64,000 bases of DNA, taken from Arthonia radiata (lineage: Eukaryota > Ascomycota > Arthoniomycetes > Arthoniales > Arthoniaceae). The DNA lies in contig PSQN01000014.1 of assembly GCA_002989075.1 (NCBI GenBank), positions 1 to 64,000 on the forward strand, in the 5' to 3' direction. The position numbers and the translations under genes are program-made. Shown in pieces: positions 59,829-64,000 of the stretch (its first letter is position 1; every line of letters starts with the position of its first letter). The notes under the pieces are model-generated. The model searched no databases, had not been told where the DNA came from, and worked only from the letters and a program-made list of their open reading frames with translations.

Positions 59829-61007
59829 TTACGTGGAGCCCATGCGCATCAAGGCCTCAATGGCCTCGCGCTCTTGAAAGTTGGCGTTAATGCCGGCGAA
59901 GTCCAAGTTCAAGGGTTGGCGTGGTTGGTGAAGAGTGTGATTGAGGTGTTGAGCAGGCATAGAGCGTGCGAAGCCACCCGGCATGGGTGATCTCGTGCGT
60001 GAGCTGCGATGTGCTCTGTTGTATTTGTAGATTCCTCCTTTCGAGCTATAGGAGCTTGCTCGCAAAGAGGATGGCCCCATGCTAGCCCAGTCCTCTTCGT
60101 CGGTGTCGCTGTAGGTGTTGACCATGGGTTGCCTCGGCTGCGAAGGCGCATAGCGCATGGCATGATCGCCATCACCGTCCACGGACATGGCATCAACGTC
60201 TTGAGGAAAGACAGTGTCCATTTGTTCGCCTGGCTCCGAGTGCGACGAGAGACTGGAATCGTTCGCCCAACCGCCATCTGATACCCTTCTGGGTTTGCGA
60301 TGGGCGGCGGACGGATTTCCCGGTATCTTCATGGCCGGGCTTGAATGGCCATGGGTGGCGGCTCGATGCTCGCTGATGGTGCGCAGTGGCTGCGTTCGAA
60401 TCTTGGCATTCCAGCGGCCCCAGCCAGTCTTCTCGAACTCAACGTTGCCCTCGGCGCCACCGACATGGCCTTCCAGAGCGGCGCCGACAATGCGACGCGC
60501 CTTGGCAGGTGGAATATCGGCAAAGCCGGGCAAGTGTCGACACAGATGATTGATCACGTCCTTGACGGGCACTTGGCCTTTACCGAGAATGATGCCCGGC
60601 AAGTAATCTCTTGCGATGAGAGCAGGTGTTATCGTCCCATGTCCATTGTCCGAGGTGTTTGGGGCCGGACCAGACGAGGTCTTGGCGTCGACCGCATCGC
60701 CGAGTTCGACGTCTGAATCGACCTGGGATGGCGGAGAGCCCACGAATTCCCGGAGCGCTCGAGCGGCAAGACTATGGGCCGGCAAGTTGGGCGAAATGGA
60801 GTTGGGAGGAGTCGGAAGGCCAGTCGCGGCATGCCCCCCGGCGACAAAGGCCCCCCCGTTGTCTTTGTGTTCGGGAATGCCGGCTGGCTTGGGGATGTGG
60901 ATGGAGTTGGCACCGTCGGCAAGGGCCTTGGAGATGCTGGAGATGTTGGTCGCCATGACTGGTTTCGCGAGGGTGTTTGGTACTCTGTGTGCGACGCGCG
61001 TCAGCAT
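59829..61007 (-). CDS. STB3: STB3-like Sin3-binding / RRPE-binding factor
   Basis: A single-exon frame of 392 aa from the ATG at 61,007; a second ATG at 60,956 is as likely. Residues about 128-205 match the Stb3 domain: ALIARDYLPGIILGKGQVPV, INHLCRHLPGFADIPPAKAR, then VEFEKTGWGRWNAKIR, the GWGRW signature. The rest is disordered, Ser/Pro/His-rich, with an acidic patch (DTDEEDWASMG). Yeast Stb3 binds the ribosomal RNA processing element in promoters of ribosome-biogenesis genes and recruits Sin3/Rpd3 when growth signals fall. The same role here is inference from the domain. The frame continues upstream without an ATG, so a 5' exon is possible. Confidence 0.8.
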   Translation of the reverse strand: MLTRVAHRVPNTLAKPVMATNISSISKALADGANSIHIPKPAGIPEHKDNGGAFVAGGHAATGLPTPPNSISPNLPAHSLAARALREFVGSPPSQVDSDVELGDAVDAKTSSGPAPNTSDNGHGTITPALIARDYLPGIILGKGQVPVKDVINHLCRHLPGFADIPPAKARRIVGAALEGHVGGAEGNVEFEKTGWGRWNAKIRTQPLRTISEHRAATHGHSSPAMKIPGNPSAAHRKPRRVSDGGWANDSSLSSHSEPGEQMDTVFPQDVDAMSVDGDGDHAMRYAPSQPRQPMVNTYSDTDEEDWASMGPSSLRASSYSSKGGIYKYNRAHRSSRTRSPMPGGFARSMPAQHLNHTLHQPRQPLNLDFAGINANFQEREAIEALMRMGST

Positions 61008-62546
61008 GGGTGAGTCATTGCCTGGGTGACAAAGTCGCGAGTGCTTTGGACGCGTCGGATGAAAGTGCAAGAAGGGATGACCGAAAGTTCAGAGAGAAGT
61101 CCTGGAATACGTACACGAATAGTACGCGAGGCTGGCGGATGTGGTGGTTGTTGATAGCTTCTTTGACGTTTTGGCGAGGTGGCCTGAACGTCTCAGCTGT
61201 CACGATGTGGGAAATTGGGAAATGGTGGTGGTGTTAAGTAGGTTCTCAATGGATGAGCGAGAGTGCAATGGGAGAAGCAGAGAACAATCAGTTGTAAGTG
61301 AATTTGTAGCTTGGATGGAATTTGGATGCAAGATAGGGAGAAGGAGTGTGTGTGGGTGGAGTCTTGGGGGCTTTGGGCGCGGCGGAAGCAGCGACCACTG
61401 ACCAAGGCACAAAGGAAAAAGGGAGGGTCAGCGTCGGGTGTGTCTGGCCTGACCGACTCGTTCCTTGATTGGAGGCAGCCCCAACATTCCGCCCCCGATC
61501 ACGGCCCATTTTTCTGGGAAGAGCAAGAAAGCTGATCCCGGTCAACGCTCCCACGATTCCCAATTTAGCCGAGAGCTTCTCTGTCCCTGCGTCCCATGAC
61601 CAACTTTGCTCATCATCACCAGACCACAGACCCCGCAACTCCCTCTGCCCATCAGGTCTCGTCCAACAGCCCAGGCCACGTTGTCTATCATCCTGCATCA
61701 CTGTGATGTAGGCACGACATTTCACCGGCCGTGCTGCACAGCTTGCTTCGTCCAAGACCCACCACCGATGTCGCAACAGCAGCAGGAGCACCTGGATTGA
61801 ATATTCACCTAGATGGATGCTGTATCATTTGTGTATCACGTCTTATCTAACCCAGTGGCGGCCACCCTAGCCGGTGTCCACGTGCCTGCTCAAGACCCTT
61901 ATCTTTCGGTGGCTTGAACTCTCTAGCCTACACAGCAGCTGCAGGTACAACATTGCCCAAGACAGTAGGGCCAAGCGAGCAGCTCGATAAGATGATGACT
62001 ATCTGGCGGGGTCGTCGCCCAGAGCCCCTCTCCCCTCTTGACTGTGGCTGTCTTCATGCAAGTAAACGCTGTCTGGTTGGGCTTGACGGGCCGACCCTCT
62101 GGGCTACCTCTTAGCTGCAGCAAGCCTGCATGATAGGTGCGAACTCTTCACTGCATGGTTGACACACGAGGCGAACGTCGTAATCAGCAGCTACAAAGTC
62201 GTGCTATGCAGACCGAGCCGCAGAGCGAAGTCAGCTCACAAGTATGGCAGTGATGCCCAGGCAATGCAGATGTAGCAGCGACAAATCATCATGCTTCCTC
62301 GATGGGCATTGAGGTCGATGCGCTCTCGAATCTCGATTAACGCGGTAGATACTCATACCTGCACCAGTCGCTGCTCAAGTCAATTGCAGCGAGAGGGCTC
62401 GATCAGGACGGTGCAGGCGCCTTTCTGTAATCGAAGCCTTCGATGAAATGCCATCGTCGAGGTTCTGACTTGACCGCAGGCCAACATGATAGTCAATGTT
62501 TATTGCCCAGAAGCTGTGCTCATTTTCGAGGACTTGCGCCTTTCTA
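61008..62546. other. Long intergenic stretch, no supported gene
   Basis: The part 61,100-61,800 is rich in pyrimidine tracts on the minus strand and is probably the promoter and long leader of the STB3-like gene. From 61,800 to 62,546 only short overlapping frames occur. No RNA gene was recognised. Confidence 0.5.
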
Positions 62547-63967
62547 TTAGAGTGTTGTAACAATGGAGGAGGCTTGTGAGATGCGCTGTCTCTTCAATGC
62601 CGGTCCTTGTCCGTCGTCGTCGTCCTCGACAGAGATTGTCGATCCAGCTGGAGCAGCAGAGATGATAGTGGCAGTGGTAGCGTCTCCAGTGTCACGCACG
62701 TTGTGACGAGCTTTGAGGACAACCGTGTCCGGTCTATCGACAGAATCGAGGTTGTCCGCACTTTGTTTGCCCATACCAGCGTTCGCGCTGTCCGCATTAG
62801 AATCCGCATCTGCCGCTTCCGGATCTTTCCCATCAACGCTAGCTTCCTCCGCTCCATCGCCAACTGGCTCGTCTGGATCTTCCTCAGGCTTCTCAAAGTC
62901 GCTTACTTTCTTGTCGTGCAGATAAATTCTGCTGGGCACTTTGGAGGCGAGCGTTCATGAGCGGATGCCGTATTTCTCGTATTTCTTGTTCATGATGATA
63001 GAGCGATCTTCATCATCCAACGCAGTCGGATGGAAACGCGGATCATAGTCCACACCACGCCAACAGCAGTCTCCGCCATGGGCTGTCCGCCCATCGACGT
63101 TGGTCTTCCACCTGAAGACGCCGCACTCATAGCAGAACTGCCACTTGCATTTGGGGCCTGGTGGAAATAATATCAGTAAATGTGATTATTCGCTCGGTGA
63201 CGAACATTCGACTCACAGAACACAAAGTCGCAGCCATCCAGCTTCGTGACCCATTCATTACAAAGCGGGCCCGGACACTGTTTCGCAGATCGCTTGAGCT
63301 TGGCAATGGATGCGTCGTCCAAAGCTCGCTGCTCACTGTTGCTATCGACACGCTGATGGCACGGCAATCCCTCGTCGCTCTCAATGCATTCGTCCTCGAC
63401 GGAGCAAACGCGGTCGCATTTCTTGCATTTGTCCTGCGGGCATTTGGGACAGAAGGTGAGAGGGGCCTTCATTTTGTTACATGTATCGAACCACGCATGG
63501 CCGCAGCTTGTGCATTCTCGAAAATCGCCCATCTCTTGGAGTGCTTTCCGAAGCAGCATGTGGTCATAACTATCGGTAGTCAGTAACCCGTCGTGGCAAT
63601 CAAAGGGTCGAAGAAGGACGTACGACCAGAAAGGACCACATTCTTTCTTCGGAAAGAGATCGCGGACCGCATGATATTCCATGAGCACACTGCAGCCATA
63701 GCATTCTATGGCTGTGTTTCCATCCTCGATTTTGAGTCTGACGCGATTTTGAACGCATTTGCGACAGGCGTCGAAGCCATGGGCGCACGAAGCGCTCATA
63801 TGCACGGTCGGAAATGCCATGACCTTCTTAACTCTTGAGCAAATTGCGCACTGCCTACGCTCAACGGGCGCCATCTGCGGCAGGCCGGATTTGGGATCAA
63901 CCTTAATCTCACCATGACTCTTGCGCTTGCTGTCAGCGGTTACCGGGCCGTGAAGCGACTCCGGCAT
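62547..63967 (-). CDS. RBR/IBR-type zinc-binding protein, with an open extension past its stop; may be cut by the window edge
   Basis: Exons 63,624-63,967 (start uncertain), 63,217-63,569 and 62,955-63,157. Introns are 54 bases (GTACGT...GATAG) and 59 bases (GTGAGT...CACCAG). They give 299 aa ending at a TGA (62,955-62,957). Zinc modules in order: QCAICSRVKKVMAF...SC...CRKCVQN; ECTSCGHAWFDTC; CPKCPQDKCKKCDRVC; then CPGPLCNEWVTKLDGCDFVF joined to CPKCKWQFCYECGVF, an IBR/RING2-like end. The same frame stays open after the TGA for 136 codons (to 62,547), acidic with a nuclear-signal-like ALKRQRIS; see findings. Relative of the protein at 51,231-52,459. The first in-frame ATG in the window is at 63,967, but the frame is open to the right edge, so the true start may lie outside. 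Confidence 0.72.
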
Positions 63968-64000
63968 TGCCTCGCTGGCGAATTGCCTTGTCTTCAATAG

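Noticed and set aside
1-64000. tRNA, rRNA or CRISPR features
   Set aside because: No cloverleaf with A and B boxes, no rRNA-like sequence and no spaced-repeat array was recognised by eye; a tRNAscan or Infernal run would be needed to exclude small RNA genes.

Overview
The window is a chromosome end of a filamentous ascomycete. It opens with about 16 copies of the telomere repeat (CCCTAA on this strand, so TTAGGG at the end). The genes have short GT-AG introns, mostly 46-116 bp, with CTRAC-like branch sites. The repeats carry the strong excess of TpA and of transition differences expected from repeat-induced point mutation (RIP). Gene content and the RIP-scarred subtelomere suggest a Dothideomycete-like plant- or litter-associated fungus; this placement is inference.

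Layout. (1) 1-101 is telomere. (2) 102-18,290 is an AT-rich repeat block without a working gene. It holds a truncated Ty3/Gypsy fossil that abuts the telomere; a 6.2-kb unit with inverted-repeat ends that carries a decayed RecQ-type helicase and a decayed DUF6589-type protein facing each other; unassigned AT-rich repeats; and a structurally complete but decayed Ty1/Copia element with both LTRs and a target-site duplication. (3) At about 18.29 kb the composition switches sharply to ordinary coding sequence. The first intact gene is a three-domain NTPase/HAD/phosphoribosyltransferase fusion. From 21 to 28 kb there are several eroded or interrupted genes, including a RING protein with an in-frame stop. 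(4) From about 28.6 kb to the right edge the order is normal core-genome: a small secreted protein, inositol-pentakisphosphate 2-kinase, a DFGDF-motif trafficking protein, a DUF3074 protein, an unrecognised helical protein, KRI1, a SIP3-type BAR/PH/VASt lipid-transfer protein, a GST-like protein, a DUF1295 membrane reductase, SAR1, an RBR-like zinc protein, small hypotheticals, a PAS kinase, an STB3-like factor and a second RBR-like protein cut by the window edge.

Most core genes are unrelated housekeeping functions: ribosome assembly (KRI1, STB3), inositol phosphate metabolism (IPK1), secretory traffic (SAR1, the DFGDF protein), sterol and lipid handling (SIP3 type, DUF1295) and nutrient signalling (PAS kinase). 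KRI1/SIP3 and GST/DUF1295 are divergent pairs that share short upstream regions. No pathway cluster is evident. The most unusual object is the RecQ + DUF6589 unit with inverted-repeat ends at 3,702-9,928. Splice sites below were read by eye, and each model was checked for frame continuity.
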